Position numbers and translations under genes: made by a program. A stretch of DNA of 64,000 bases from Desulfobacterales bacterium (GTDB lineage Bacteria > Desulfobacterota > Desulfobacteria > Desulfobacterales > UBA11574): NCBI GenBank assembly GCA_022340885.1, contig JAJDND010000080.1:1-64000 (forward strand). Reading direction: 5' to 3'. The notes below the pieces were generated by a model, which was not told the origin of the DNA, searched no databases, and was given only the letters and a program-made list of their open reading frames with translations. Of the stretch, positions 1-8,464 are shown piece by piece. Position 1 is the stretch's first letter; every line of letters begins with the position of its first letter.

Positions 1-144
1 GATAAGAGAATACAAAACCATGGAAACCAAGCTTTTTTAAAAATGTATCATACTTCAGGGGAACTAAAATGGCGCCGATCAGGTGAATAGTATCGTGAGG
101 GGAGCATTTCTTTTTGCGCATTGCATTGTAGAGGTTGATTACTG
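1..144. other. Window edge, no assignable gene
   Basis: The first 90 bases are open in forward frame 1 and would encode the last 29 residues of a basic peptide ending in TAG at 88-90. I cannot tie this to a family, so it may be the 3' end of a gene that starts outside the window or chance. Nothing else is visible before the stop of the acyl-CoA synthetase. Confidence 0.2.
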
Positions 145-1791
145 TTAACCGTACTGACTTCGAAGAGCTTTCTTATTGATTTTGCCCACGCTGGTCTTCG
201 CAATGGCGTCGACCACGATGACTTTGTCCGGAACGCCGAATTTCGGAATCATCCCGCTTTTAACAAACTGTTCGTAAAAGCGTTTCAAATCTTCTCCGGT
301 GACCTTATTCTTGAATTCATCTTTTAGCACCACCAGTGCGATGGGTCTTTCCACCCACTTATCATCGGCAATACCGATCACGGCGGCTTCGCTGACCGCC
401 TCATGTTGGCTGATGATATCTTCCAGCGCCAGAGATGAAATCCATTCTCCGCCGGTTTTGATGACATCTTTGAGGCGATCTGTGATCTGGAGATAGCCGT
501 ATTGGTCGATAAAACCGATATCACCGGTATGGAGCCACCCTCCGGACCATAATTCTTCACTCTTTTCCGGATCTTTCAGATAGCCATTGGCCGACCAGGG
601 CGCTTTCACAACCACTTCGCCTGTGGTTTTCCCATCATGGGGCAACGGCTTCCCATCCGAGTCGATAATTTCGAGATACACGCTGGGAAGGGGCAGCCCG
701 GTTCTGCAACGTATGCCGATTTGTTCGTCCATATCCCATTCGAGCATGGGCGGCTTGAGATTGGCCAATGTCAGGACCGGGCAGGTTTCGGACATACCGT
801 AACTGGCATAGACATTGATGCCCAGATCAAGCGCAGATTTGCACAGCCCGCGGGATAAGGCAGAACCACCGGTAATCAGCTTCCATCCGGACAAATCGAT
901 ATCGTTAACGGCCGGGCTGTTGATCAACATGTGCAAGATGGTCGGCACACCGTGTGAAAATGTCACCTTTTCTGCTGCGACCAGCTTCAAAATCATATCC
1001 GGATCGTATTTACCCGGATAGACCTGCTTTGCGCCGAGAAACGTCATCAGATACGGTATTCCCCAGGCATGAACATGGAACATCGGAGTCATGGGCATGT
1101 AAACATCACCGGAATTCATGGAAGCCTGGGACTTGTACGAACAAAATGCGGACATGATGCCGTAAGTGTGAAGCACGATTTGGCGATGGGTAAAGAACAC
1201 GCCCTTCGGGTAACCGGTGGTGCCGGTCGTATAGAAGGTCGTTGCGACGGTATTTTCATCGAAATCGGGAAATTCGAAATTGTTAGCGGCAATGGAGAGC
1301 AAGTCTTCATATTCTCCGTGAACAGCCAAAGACGTTTCGATGCTATCCTGCTCATCTGGCATCAGAATAATTTTTTTGGGTGTCTCGAACTGATCTTTTA
1401 AAGATTCAAGCAATGGGAGAAAATCCGAATGCACCAGGATAACATCATCTTGTGCGTGATTGATCGTATAAATAAGCTGATCCGGCGACAGCCGGATATT
1501 GATGGTATGGAGCACCGCGCCCATCATGGGTACGGCAAAGAAACATTCCAGATAGCGGTGGCTGTCCCAGTCCATGACCGCTACGGTGTCTCCGGGTTCG
1601 ACCCCGAGATCTTTCAACGCATTGGCCAATCGGTGGATTCTCTTGCCGAAGTCGGCATAAGTATATCGCACCCTGTCCCGATAGACAATTTCCTGGTCAG
1701 GTGAATAGATCAGCGGCGTCCGGAGAAAGTGTTTAATCAGAAGCCTATAGTCGTAGGCCGATGGTGTGGGTTCGATGATTTTGGCTGTCAT
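145..1791 (-). CDS. AMP-forming acyl-CoA synthetase
   Basis: Member of the ANL adenylating superfamily, 548 residues, the usual length for medium/long-chain fatty acyl-CoA ligases. It activates a carboxylic acid with ATP and then transfers it to CoA. The phosphate-binding motif TTGTTGYPKG is at residues 188-197, the GWLHTGD motif near 415, the hinge DRLKDVIKTGGEW near 440, and the C-terminal catalytic Lys lies in TSVGKINKKAL near 538. The ATG start has an AAGGA site upstream. It stands alone, so the substrate cannot be told from context. AlkK-like fatty acyl-CoA ligase is my best guess; specificity is unknown. Confidence 0.85.
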   Translation of the reverse strand: MTAKIIEPTPSAYDYRLLIKHFLRTPLIYSPDQEIVYRDRVRYTYADFGKRIHRLANALKDLGVEPGDTVAVMDWDSHRYLECFFAVPMMGAVLHTINIRLSPDQLIYTINHAQDDVILVHSDFLPLLESLKDQFETPKKIILMPDEQDSIETSLAVHGEYEDLLSIAANNFEFPDFDENTVATTFYTTGTTGYPKGVFFTHRQIVLHTYGIMSAFCSYKSQASMNSGDVYMPMTPMFHVHAWGIPYLMTFLGAKQVYPGKYDPDMILKLVAAEKVTFSHGVPTILHMLINSPAVNDIDLSGWKLITGGSALSRGLCKSALDLGINVYASYGMSETCPVLTLANLKPPMLEWDMDEQIGIRCRTGLPLPSVYLEIIDSDGKPLPHDGKTTGEVVVKAPWSANGYLKDPEKSEELWSGGWLHTGDIGFIDQYGYLQITDRLKDVIKTGGEWISSLALEDIISQHEAVSEAAVIGIADDKWVERPIALVVLKDEFKNKVTGEDLKRFYEQFVKSGMIPKFGVPDKVIVVDAIAKTSVGKINKKALRSQYG

Positions 1792-2143
1792 GCTGAATCC
1801 TTATATTCAATATATTAAGACTTCAATCTGGCATTTTTTGCTCAAACTGCATAATCTATCAGAAACAAATTAAAATTCAAGGAGATAAAACAACGGGCAA
1901 TAAAATCTTAAAAAAGTGAATGACGGTAAACAGATGGCTTTTAGCGGGGGAGCTTAAACCCCATAGAAGGTTTTGAAACCACTTCTGACCAAAATTTGTG
2001 CGGTGCGAAGGCGCGAGGGTCGGAAACGATCATCGGTTTTCTGGTTTTTGAAGGAAAACTTAATTGTTGTCAGGCGCTTAATATTTGATAGAGAAATCGA
2101 GCGGCGCGTACTTTAAAAAGGCTTGGATCGATCGGCTTTGAAC
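1792..2143. other. Intergenic region with one repeat remnant
   Basis: This 352-base stretch separates the acyl-CoA synthetase from the ferredoxin gene. It is AT-rich and holds only the 34-bp end of the larger MITE-like repeat at 1953-1986. A sigma-54-like string near 1841 has the wrong GG-GC spacing. I see no convincing terminator or coding sequence. Confidence 0.5.
1953..1986. repeat. Remnant of MITE-A repeat (right end only)
   Basis: The last ~34 bp match the right end of the full-length copies at 6253, 57481 and 62496, including the terminal string GGTTTTGAAACCACTTCT. The rest of the element and the closing TA are missing (TG follows instead). It reads as a decayed or truncated copy. Confidence 0.65.
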
Positions 2144-2893
2144 CTACATTGACCTGATCTGATCCAGGACCTTGCCCCGGGTGCTGATGACGATATCTTC
2201 CATGAGAATGGTTTGTCCGGATGCCTCGAGCCCTTTTTTCACGATCATCGGCAGGCCGGAGCAGCACGGAACTTCCATGTAGACTGTGGTAATGCTGTTG
2301 ATCCCAGCGGTTTTAAAAATCTCAGTAAATTTGTCGATGTAGGACTGGGCGTCATCGAACTTGGGACATCCCATCATCACGACCTTGCCTTTCATCAAAC
2401 CTTGGTGCAAATTGGCATAGGCAACGGAAACACAGTCCGCCAGCACCAGCAGGTCGGCCCCTTTAAGAAACGGCGCTTTGGGAGGGATGAGCCGTATCTG
2501 AACCGGCCAGTGGGAAAGGACCGATTCGCTTTTCGCGCCGTCTGACCGTGAAATATGGCTTTCCGGATGAGATTCGATGGGGGCAAATGTCTGTATTTGG
2601 GTGGACGGGCATCCGCAGGCGATGCCTTGTTTTTCTTCGGCAGCCTCCTTTTGGGCCAGAAATGCTTCAACGGCTTCCTCATCGAATTCATCGGCCTCGC
2701 GTTCGATGATGCGGAGGGCTCCGGATGGACATTCTCCCAAACAGGCTCCGAGCCCGTCGCACATTTTGTCGGCGATAACCTTGGCTTTACCGTTCACAAT
2801 TTCAAGGGCTCCTTCGGCACAGGAAGGCACACACTGGCCGCACCCGTCGCACAATTCTTCGTCGATTTCGATTATTTTTCGCGATACCTTCAT
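2144..2893 (-). CDS. 4Fe-4S ferredoxin-like protein downstream of hcp (FrdX-like)
   Basis: A 249-residue iron-sulfur protein. The N-terminus carries a CxxCxxCxxxC cluster motif (Cys 15, 18, 21, 25) and a second, modified motif (Cys 45, 51, 55) in which the usual second Cys is absent. The C-terminal ~120 residues contain further Cys (ADC, GCP, PCC) and may bind another cofactor. It is the last gene of the hcp / HD / ferredoxin run on this strand. Ferredoxins next to hcp are common in anaerobes and are thought to supply electrons to the hybrid cluster protein; that role here is inference. The ATG has an AGAGGA site upstream. Confidence 0.8.
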   Translation of the reverse strand: MKVSRKIIEIDEELCDGCGQCVPSCAEGALEIVNGKAKVIADKMCDGLGACLGECPSGALRIIEREADEFDEEAVEAFLAQKEAAEEKQGIACGCPSTQIQTFAPIESHPESHISRSDGAKSESVLSHWPVQIRLIPPKAPFLKGADLLVLADCVSVAYANLHQGLMKGKVVMMGCPKFDDAQSYIDKFTEIFKTAGINSITTVYMEVPCCSGLPMIVKKGLEASGQTILMEDIVISTRGKVLDQIRSM

Positions 2894-2963
2894 GATGGTT
2901 CCTCTATATCTGGTTTTTTTGATAAAATCTTGTACCCGGGACTTTTTTTGGCGATAAAACCCA

Positions 2964-3692
2964 TTAATTCAATAACACCTTTCTTGCTTCCTTGCGACCG
3001 CCGTCGGTTAAAATAGATTTATCGATAATACGATGGATCTTGTCCGTATCCATGGGATTTTCTTTTTGTTTTTCTTCAAGGTTGGTAATGAGATCCGCAT
3101 CGTAAAGCACCTTGAAGTTCAGTGTTTCTTCGGATCGGGGATGATGGTGATGCCCGATGATATCACAAACCTCTTCGATCAACTCTTCTTTGGCGCCCAG
3201 CTTGATCATGATCGATTTTGCAATGGGCGGTCCTTCCTGCTCCTGGTATTTTGCGGCCGTATTGTTGTACTTTTTTTCCGCTTCATGGATGCCGATGTCA
3301 TGCAAATATGCCGCCGCCAGGATCACCGCCAGATTGCCTCTTTCATCTTTTCCGATCCGTTCAGCATATCGCGCCACCCGGGTGGCATGCCCGATCCGCT
3401 TGAAATCGCGCTTGAAATATCGCTTCATCTCTATGGCGATGCGGTCTTTTAAGAGGTCTTCTTTTTGAGCCAGAAGTTCCGGCGGAAGATCTCCGATGCA
3501 CTCTTTTGCATACTGGCAGTATGACGCACATCCAAAATCCATATTCGGATTGGCGAACTTATGACCGCAGTGAACACATTTCCGGGTGGTATCGTCCTTG
3601 AAAAACTCGACCGAATGGTCGCATTGGGGACATTTTACTTCGAAAATAGCGCCCGGTTTCCAATATCGGCTGTCTTGTCCCGGACATTTCAT
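2964..3692 (-). CDS. HD-domain phosphohydrolase with N-terminal zinc ribbon
   Basis: A 242-residue protein. The N-terminus has two CxxC pairs (CPQC 21-24, CVHC 39-42), so probably a zinc ribbon. The middle holds an HD metal-dependent phosphohydrolase domain with the YLHDIG core near residue 130 and an HHHHP string near 180. Substrate is unknown; nucleotides or phosphorylated signals are usual for the superfamily. It lies between hcp and the ferredoxin gene, so it may share the response to nitrosative stress. The start is fixed by a strong AGGAGG site 7 bases before the ATG. Confidence 0.8.
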   Translation of the reverse strand: MKCPGQDSRYWKPGAIFEVKCPQCDHSVEFFKDDTTRKCVHCGHKFANPNMDFGCASYCQYAKECIGDLPPELLAQKEDLLKDRIAIEMKRYFKRDFKRIGHATRVARYAERIGKDERGNLAVILAAAYLHDIGIHEAEKKYNNTAAKYQEQEGPPIAKSIMIKLGAKEELIEEVCDIIGHHHHPRSEETLNFKVLYDADLITNLEEKQKENPMDTDKIHRIIDKSILTDGGRKEARKVLLN

Positions 3693-3724
3693 GTTTTTCC
3701 TCCTATGGTCGACCCCTTCTGACG

Positions 3725-3761
3725 GGATTCACAGGATATAATGTAATCACCCTGTGAATCC
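3725..3761. repeat. Inverted repeat between hcp and the HD gene
   Basis: GGATTCACAGG (3725-3735) and CCTGTGAATCC (3751-3761) form a perfect 11-bp stem with a 15-base loop, just after the hcp stop. It has no T-run on either strand. It could fold in the hcp-HD transcript as a processing or stability element, or be a small dispersed repeat. Confidence 0.5.
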
Positions 3762-3775
3762 TGTCCATAAAAAGA

Positions 3776-5404
3776 TTATCCCAAAATGGCCTTGAGATCC
3801 TCATCCGGGGAGCTAATGGGCATGATATTGAATTTATCCACCAGCACATTGAGAATATTCGGGGAAACAAATGCCGGCAGACTCGGTCCCAGCCGAATAT
3901 CCTTGATGCCCAGGTACAATAGGCTCAGCAGGATGGCGCATGCTTTTTGCTCGTACCATGAGAGCACCATGGACAAGGGCAGGTCGTTTACTCCGCAGTC
4001 GAAAGCGCCGGCCAATGCAGATGCAATCTGAATCGCGGAATAGGCGTCGTTGCACTGGCCCACATCAAGAAGCCTCGGAATACCCCCGATATCTCCCAGA
4101 TCCTTGTCGAAAAAGCGGAACTTGCCGCAGGCAAGGGTCAGCACCACGCAGTCCTCCGGAACTTTTTCCACAAATTCCGTGTAGTAATTTCGTCCGGCCT
4201 TGGCGCCGTCGCAGCCGCCCACCAGGAAAAAATGACGGATGGCCTTGTTCTTTACCGCTTCGATCACTTTGCCCGCAACACCCATAACCGCATTTCTGGC
4301 AAATCCCACCATTACCGATTTTCCTTGAATATCTTCAGTATATCCGGGCAATTCCAGCGCCCTTTCGATAACCGGCGCAAAATTTTTATCGTCGATGTGG
4401 GTGACGCCGGGCCAACCCACCAGTCCGGTGGTAAAAATATTTTCTTTGTAGGAGTCATTGGGCTTTTGAATACAGTTGGTGGTCATGAGAATGGCGCCCG
4501 GAAATGCGGCGAATTCTTTGGCCTGATTCTGCCAGGCGGTCCCGTAATGCCCGTAAAAATGATCGTATTTTTTCAGCTCCGGATACCCGTGGCATGGGAG
4601 CATTTCGCCGTGGGTATAGACGTAGATGCCTTTGTCCCGGGTTTGTTTCAGGATCTCTTCCAAATCTTTTAAATCGTGACCCGAGACCAGAATCGCCTTT
4701 CCTTTCTTGGCACCCAGGGGAACGGAAGTGGGAACCGGATGTCCGTAGGCCTCGGTGTTGGCGGCGTCCAGAAGCTCCATTGCCCGGATGTTGATTTCTC
4801 CGCATTTAAACACAAGACCCACCAGATCATCGGCGCTGAGGTCCTTGTTCAAGGTGGCGGCCATGGCATCGTAAATAAAATCAAAAACTTTGGTATCGGT
4901 TTTTCCCAAAATTGCCGCATGGTCCGCATAGGCGGCCACGCCTTTGATGCCGTATATCAAAAGCTGCTGCAGGGAAAGAATGTCGGCATCGATATCCGGG
5001 TCGGATTTAACCCCGACCTTTTCCCCTTGTTCCACAAGGGCTTCCCGGCCGGCTGCCGGCGTGAAATCGGCGGGTCCCCTGTCAAAGTCTGTTTTTCCGC
5101 CGGCTGCAGAGACGTTTGCCTTGAGTTCATCTCTGTATTTGACGGTATTATGGATGAGCTCCACGAATCGATCCGGGTCGAAATCGACGTTGGTCAGCGT
5201 GGAAAAAATGGCTTCACAGGTAAAATGGTCCACGGATGTATCCCTGATGCCGACGTTTCGAGCCTCTGCCGCCACTTGGGCCAGCCCCTTTACCGCATAA
5301 ATCAAAAGATCCTGAAGGGCGGCGACATCCGGCTGTTTTCCGCAGACACCGATTTTCGTACACCCCTCGCCTTTTGCCGTTTGTTCACATTGAAAACAAA
5401 ACAT
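3776..5404 (-). CDS. hcp: Hybrid cluster protein / hydroxylamine reductase
   Basis: A 542-residue hybrid cluster protein. The N-terminal cluster motif is C3-x2-C6-x8-C15-x5-C21, the spacing known for the class found in strict anaerobes. Hcp reduces nitric oxide or hydroxylamine and protects against nitrosative stress in the cytoplasm. Length and the later Cys-containing stretches (TLACGKF, GGCDGAK, DVGQCND) fit a full-length enzyme. It has a strong AAAGGAGG site before the ATG. It is divergent from the Crp/Fnr regulator, with an HcpR-type operator between them. The HD and ferredoxin genes follow on the same strand. Confidence 0.95.
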   Translation of the reverse strand: MFCFQCEQTAKGEGCTKIGVCGKQPDVAALQDLLIYAVKGLAQVAAEARNVGIRDTSVDHFTCEAIFSTLTNVDFDPDRFVELIHNTVKYRDELKANVSAAGGKTDFDRGPADFTPAAGREALVEQGEKVGVKSDPDIDADILSLQQLLIYGIKGVAAYADHAAILGKTDTKVFDFIYDAMAATLNKDLSADDLVGLVFKCGEINIRAMELLDAANTEAYGHPVPTSVPLGAKKGKAILVSGHDLKDLEEILKQTRDKGIYVYTHGEMLPCHGYPELKKYDHFYGHYGTAWQNQAKEFAAFPGAILMTTNCIQKPNDSYKENIFTTGLVGWPGVTHIDDKNFAPVIERALELPGYTEDIQGKSVMVGFARNAVMGVAGKVIEAVKNKAIRHFFLVGGCDGAKAGRNYYTEFVEKVPEDCVVLTLACGKFRFFDKDLGDIGGIPRLLDVGQCNDAYSAIQIASALAGAFDCGVNDLPLSMVLSWYEQKACAILLSLLYLGIKDIRLGPSLPAFVSPNILNVLVDKFNIMPISSPDEDLKAILG

Positions 5405-5519
5405 AGTTGGCCTCCTTTATTTTATTTGAATGGTTTTAAAAAAGTGTGCATGGTAACCATGTAGACATTATTTCGTCGTCTTTTGAATCCCATCTTATAC
5501 AAAGGACAGATCGAGTGCC

Positions 5520-5533
5520 TTGACTTAAGTCAA
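5520..5533. promoter_or_regulatory. Probable HcpR operator
   Basis: TTGACTTAAGTCAA is a perfect 14-bp palindrome of the form TTGAC-N4-GTCAA, the type described for HcpR in sulfate reducers. It lies between hcp and the regulator gene, 36 bases before the regulator's ATG, so it can serve both directions. Confidence 0.75.
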
Positions 5534-5568
5534 AAAACCGTGATATTTTTTAAAAAAAGAAAAAAACA

Positions 5569-6255
5569 ATGGACAAAATTCTTCAGATTATTTCAGATGC
5601 GCCTCTCTTCAATGGTTTGCCGGATGAGCAGTTGAACGACGTCAGACAGATTGCGGTGGATCGGTTCTACGACAAGGGCAGAACGATTTTTTTAGAAGGC
5701 GATCCCTGCGACGGTTTTTATATCATTGCCGACGGCAGGCTAAAAATCTATAAACTCTCATTTGACGGTAAAGAACAAATTCTTCATATCTATGGACCCG
5801 GCAATCCTTTTGGCGAAGTGCCTGTTTTTGCCGGCAAAAAATTTCCAGCCAATGCCCAGACCCTTCTCAAGAGCCACCTTCTTTTTTTCCCAAGGACGGC
5901 GTTTATCGACCTGATATCCAGAAATCCCTCCCTTGCGCTGAACATGCTGGCCGTACTTTCCATGCGACTGCGGCAGTTCACCGTGCAAATCGAAAATTTA
6001 TCCTTAAAAGAAGTTCCGGGACGCCTGGCCTCTTACCTGCTTTATCTGGCAAAAGAACAGGGTCGAACCGATACGGTGGCATTAACGATTTCAAAGGGCC
6101 AACTGGCCAGCCTTCTGGGTACCATCCCCGAAACCCTCTCGCGAATTCTGGCTAAAATGGCGAAGCAGGGATTGGTCGAAACCAGCGGCCGGAATCTAAA
6201 ACTATTGGATATCGACGGGCTGGAAGATTTGGCCGCACAAGGGAAACTTCAGTAG
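5569..6255 (+). CDS. hcpR: Crp/Fnr-family regulator, HcpR type
   Basis: A 228-residue Crp/Fnr regulator: cyclic-nucleotide-binding-like beta roll over residues ~10-125, dimer helix, then a C-terminal winged HTH from ~165 containing the recognition region TIPETLSRILAKMAKQGLV. It has no N-terminal Cys set of the Fnr 4Fe-4S type. The HcpR name rests on the divergent hcp gene and the TTGAC-N4-GTCAA site between them. The known family role is NO/nitrite-responsive control of hcp and sometimes of sulfate-reduction genes. The TAG stop (6253-6255) is also the first three bases of a MITE-like repeat, so the original C-terminus may have been slightly different. Confidence 0.85.
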   Translation: MDKILQIISDAPLFNGLPDEQLNDVRQIAVDRFYDKGRTIFLEGDPCDGFYIIADGRLKIYKLSFDGKEQILHIYGPGNPFGEVPVFAGKKFPANAQTLLKSHLLFFPRTAFIDLISRNPSLALNMLAVLSMRLRQFTVQIENLSLKEVPGRLASYLLYLAKEQGRTDTVALTISKGQLASLLGTIPETLSRILAKMAKQGLVETSGRNLKLLDIDGLEDLAAQGKLQ

Positions 6256-6400
6256 AAGTAGTTTCAAAACCTCCCCTCTGGCTTAATTTCTGTGTTAGAC
6301 TGAGACGGTCAATCCTCGAAATATTCCCGATATTCCTGCAGTTAACCGCCTCAGTCCGCCTTGACCCTAAACCCGATTGAAGGTTTTGAAACCACTTCTA
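6253..6400. repeat. MITE-A copy 1, forward
   Basis: A 148-bp element bounded by TAGAAG and CTTCTA. Terminal inverted repeats are about 19 bp (TAGAAGTAGTTTCAAAACC against GGTTTTGAAACCACTTCTA). The interior is itself an imperfect palindrome (GACTGAGACGGTCAA against TTAACCGCCTCAGTC), so the whole element can fold into a long hairpin. It contains no ORF. Near-identical copies are at 57481 (reverse) and 62496 (same orientation). Its left TAG is the hcpR stop codon. Confidence 0.9.
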
Positions 6401-6423
6401 ATCAACCACCATGGACTTTGCGG

Positions 6424-6759
6424 TCAGGATTTGTCCCCATATTTTTCGGACTGTTTGCGGAGTACTTCGTTGGCCCACCCCATAGCAGCAATCATGTTCG
6501 GAAATCCGGTGGTGGTCAAGGACAATAAGACCACATGGATGATTTCTTCGGGGGTTGCGCCGGACGCCAGTGCTTTTCTGATGGACGACATGACAGCGCC
6601 TCTGGAGTTGGCGCCGATGGCAATACCCAGTTTAACCAGGTCCTGGCATTTTTCGTTTAAGGGCCCTTCTTTCCGGCATGATTTGCCCAGTTGCTGATAA
6701 TCTTCAAATATTTTTGGGAATTTTTTTTTGAAGTCTTCATAGGTTTTCGGTAAATACAT
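6424..6759 (-). CDS. Carboxymuconolactone decarboxylase / AhpD-like protein
   Basis: A 111-residue all-helical protein of the CMD/AhpD fold; the segment ALASGATPEEIIHVVLL is typical. The redox CxxC found in AhpD peroxidase partners is absent: the equivalent place reads NSRGAVMSS. Cys occurs only near residues 28 and 38. A thiol-peroxidase role is therefore unlikely, and the true activity is unknown. AAGGAGG precedes the ATG. It is followed upstream on the same strand by the 6782-7291 gene with a short gap, so the two are probably co-transcribed. Confidence 0.75.
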   Translation of the reverse strand: MYLPKTYEDFKKKFPKIFEDYQQLGKSCRKEGPLNEKCQDLVKLGIAIGANSRGAVMSSIRKALASGATPEEIIHVVLLSLTTTGFPNMIAAMGWANEVLRKQSEKYGDKS

Positions 6760-6781
6760 AAGGCCTCCTTATCTTCAATCA

Positions 6782-7291
6782 TCAATCTAAAAAGAATCGC
6801 CATTTGCAGAACATATCCTGCGGATGCGGGTCCGGCGGCGCAAAGAGACATTCCACACGGATCCGGTCATCGATCACGCGGGCAAAGCTTGTAAATTCTT
6901 TTCGATGCATTTCCTTGCACACGTATTCACCCAAACCTCGCTTGAGTCTGGCTTCCTGGGTGGGGCAGGAAGGAACGGAGATGATCACCTCATGGTCGGA
7001 TGTTTGAATCCGGTATCCTACGAGAATGCACCAGGGGAATAGTTTCTGGGCACGGACAAATCCTTTGAGCCCCTTGTCGCGAATCTGAAATTTTTCCGCC
7101 AAGTCCTTTGCCGCCATCGCCGAGACACGATCCCAGACCTTTTCGTTGATGCGTTCGGCCGTCTTTCGGTCAAATTCTTCGGTGATGTAGATAAACCAGA
7201 ATGCATCCACAACGCGGTAGTGCCAAAGAAGAAATTCCAGATATTTTTTCAGTTCCGCTTTCGTCATTTTTTCAAAAATTTCCGTGTCCAC
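6782..7291 (-). CDS. Conserved hypothetical cytosolic protein (DUF6125-like)
   Basis: A soluble ~169-residue protein without signal or membrane segments. It resembles the strict-anaerobe family I know as DUF6125; that assignment is from memory of the sequence style ([19 protein letters not shown] near the N-terminus, [14 protein letters not shown] and the Cys pattern in the C-terminal half). I chose the GTG at 7291 because GGAG lies 7 bases before it; a TTG at 7297 would sit almost on the ribosome site. Function is unknown. Probably in one transcript with the AhpD-like gene. Confidence 0.6.
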   Translation of the reverse strand: MDTEIFEKMTKAELKKYLEFLLWHYRVVDAFWFIYITEEFDRKTAERINEKVWDRVSAMAAKDLAEKFQIRDKGLKGFVRAQKLFPWCILVGYRIQTSDHEVIISVPSCPTQEARLKRGLGEYVCKEMHRKEFTSFARVIDDRIRVECLFAPPDPHPQDMFCKWRFFLD

Positions 7292-7358
7292 ATCCAATCT
7301 CCTTTCTTTAGCGCTCGTTTAAATTAAATTTTAAATCCGTAACGTTGAGATCGTATTT

Positions 7359-7817
7359 TTACATGGCGGACCAGATTTTCTCCTCTCTATCATCTGTAAA
7401 GATCAGATTCGGTTGGCCGTCTTCATCAAAATCGATCAATGCGCTTCCTTTAGGACCGATCAGTTTCAATGCCGGAGTGTTTTTCAATACATCGAGCCGT
7501 ACACAGGGGCTTTGATCTTCATTAAAGACCGTCACCAAGGCGTTGGCGGTGCCTGTCGAAATCGAAACACGCTGCCTTCCCTGATCGTCGATGAGGCTGA
7601 AAGATTGAACGATCACTTCTTTCGCATTCACTCTGGCGGAACGGAGTTCATATTCCAATTGTCTGATGCGTGCGACAACAACGCCCGCGCCGATGATAAT
7701 CGCCAGGGGCAACGCCATCGTCCTTGTTTCGACGCTCAGCTTTTCATAATAACCACCCGCCAATACCAATAACAACACGAGTATAAAAGGCTTTTTCCAG
7801 TCTTTTTTTCGGGCCAT
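7359..7817 (-). CDS. Hypothetical small membrane protein
   Basis: A 152-residue protein with a basic N-terminus, then two close hydrophobic segments (about 10-25 and 34-50), followed by a soluble domain of short beta repeats (e.g. ALKLIGPKGSALIDFDEDG). The soluble part looks like a small beta-propeller or repeat fold that could face either side. I do not recognise a named family. AGGAGG precedes the ATG. It is followed by a 67-base gap to the DUF6125-like gene on the same strand. Confidence 0.65.
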   Translation of the reverse strand: MARKKDWKKPFILVLLLVLAGGYYEKLSVETRTMALPLAIIIGAGVVVARIRQLEYELRSARVNAKEVIVQSFSLIDDQGRQRVSISTGTANALVTVFNEDQSPCVRLDVLKNTPALKLIGPKGSALIDFDEDGQPNLIFTDDREEKIWSAM

Positions 7818-8128
7818 GAAAAATTATCCTCCTTTTTGTTTCTGTTTTCAGGTAAAGTAGAGAAACAGGTGATCGCAACAATTTGAATAGATAAGCAATG
7901 TTACTTTATATGGAATATAGAGTCAAATTTATTGGATTTGAAATAAGGACAATCAGGTTTTCCGGTTGGAATTGTTTTACAGATACTCCAAAATGATGTA
8001 CGCTGATGAGATGTGAATTTCCCGGATGTGCTTCGAATACGTAATGGAAATGACCGGACATTTCGGCAAACATGTGAAACAGGGGATCATATCAGGGTAC
8101 AACCCTTCTGTTTGTTCGGAAGGAAGAC
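7818..8128. other. Divergent intergenic region before the modE-like gene
   Basis: This 311-base stretch lies between the membrane-protein gene (reverse) and the modE-like gene (forward). It must hold both promoters, but I find no clear -35/-10 pair, sigma-54 site or palindrome. The region around 7905-7925 is AT-rich and could be the modE promoter. No ORF is convincing. Confidence 0.4.
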
Positions 8129-8464
8129 ATGGTTAAATTAAAACTCAAATCGAGCCAGTGGATTGTCGATGAAAATGACAATATGATCATCGGTGAAGGG
8201 AGAATGAAAATTCTCGAGCATGTCGAAAATACAGGTTCCATCAATCAGGCTGCAAAAATGATGAAAATGTCCTACAAAGCGGTTTGGAGCAAGATAAAGT
8301 ACACGGAAAAACATTTAAATACCAAAATCGTTCATTCGGACAGGAAAATGGGAACCCGGCTGACCGGAGAAGGTAAAAATTTACTGGAAAAGTATAGAGC
8401 CCTAAAGAAAAAATGCCTGATGGCGGATGATAAGATATTTAAAGATATTTTTACCCAAACATGA
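8129..8464 (+). CDS. ModE-type winged-helix regulator (DNA-binding domain only)
   Basis: A 111-residue protein matching the N-terminal LysR-like winged HTH of ModE: GRMKILEHVENTGSINQAA near residue 28 and SYKAVWSKIK near 50. The molybdate-binding MOP/TOBE domains of full ModE are absent, so this is the short form common in anaerobes. It probably regulates molybdenum or tungsten cofactor genes; how it would sense the metal is unclear. Its TGA overlaps the ATG of mobB (ATGA), so the two are translationally coupled. Confidence 0.8.
   Translation: MVKLKLKSSQWIVDENDNMIIGEGRMKILEHVENTGSINQAAKMMKMSYKAVWSKIKYTEKHLNTKIVHSDRKMGTRLTGEGKNLLEKYRALKKKCLMADDKIFKDIFTQT

Noticed and set aside
1838-1856. Sigma-54-like TGGCATTTTTTGC before the acyl-CoA synthetase
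   Set aside because: GG and GC are 8 rather than 10 bases apart, and the orientation does not point at a gene start.
4676-5464. 262-codon forward ORF antisense to hcp, and similar long ORFs antisense to the aldo/keto reductase and HdrA genes
   Set aside because: They are shadows of strongly conserved genes on the other strand and their products resemble nothing known.
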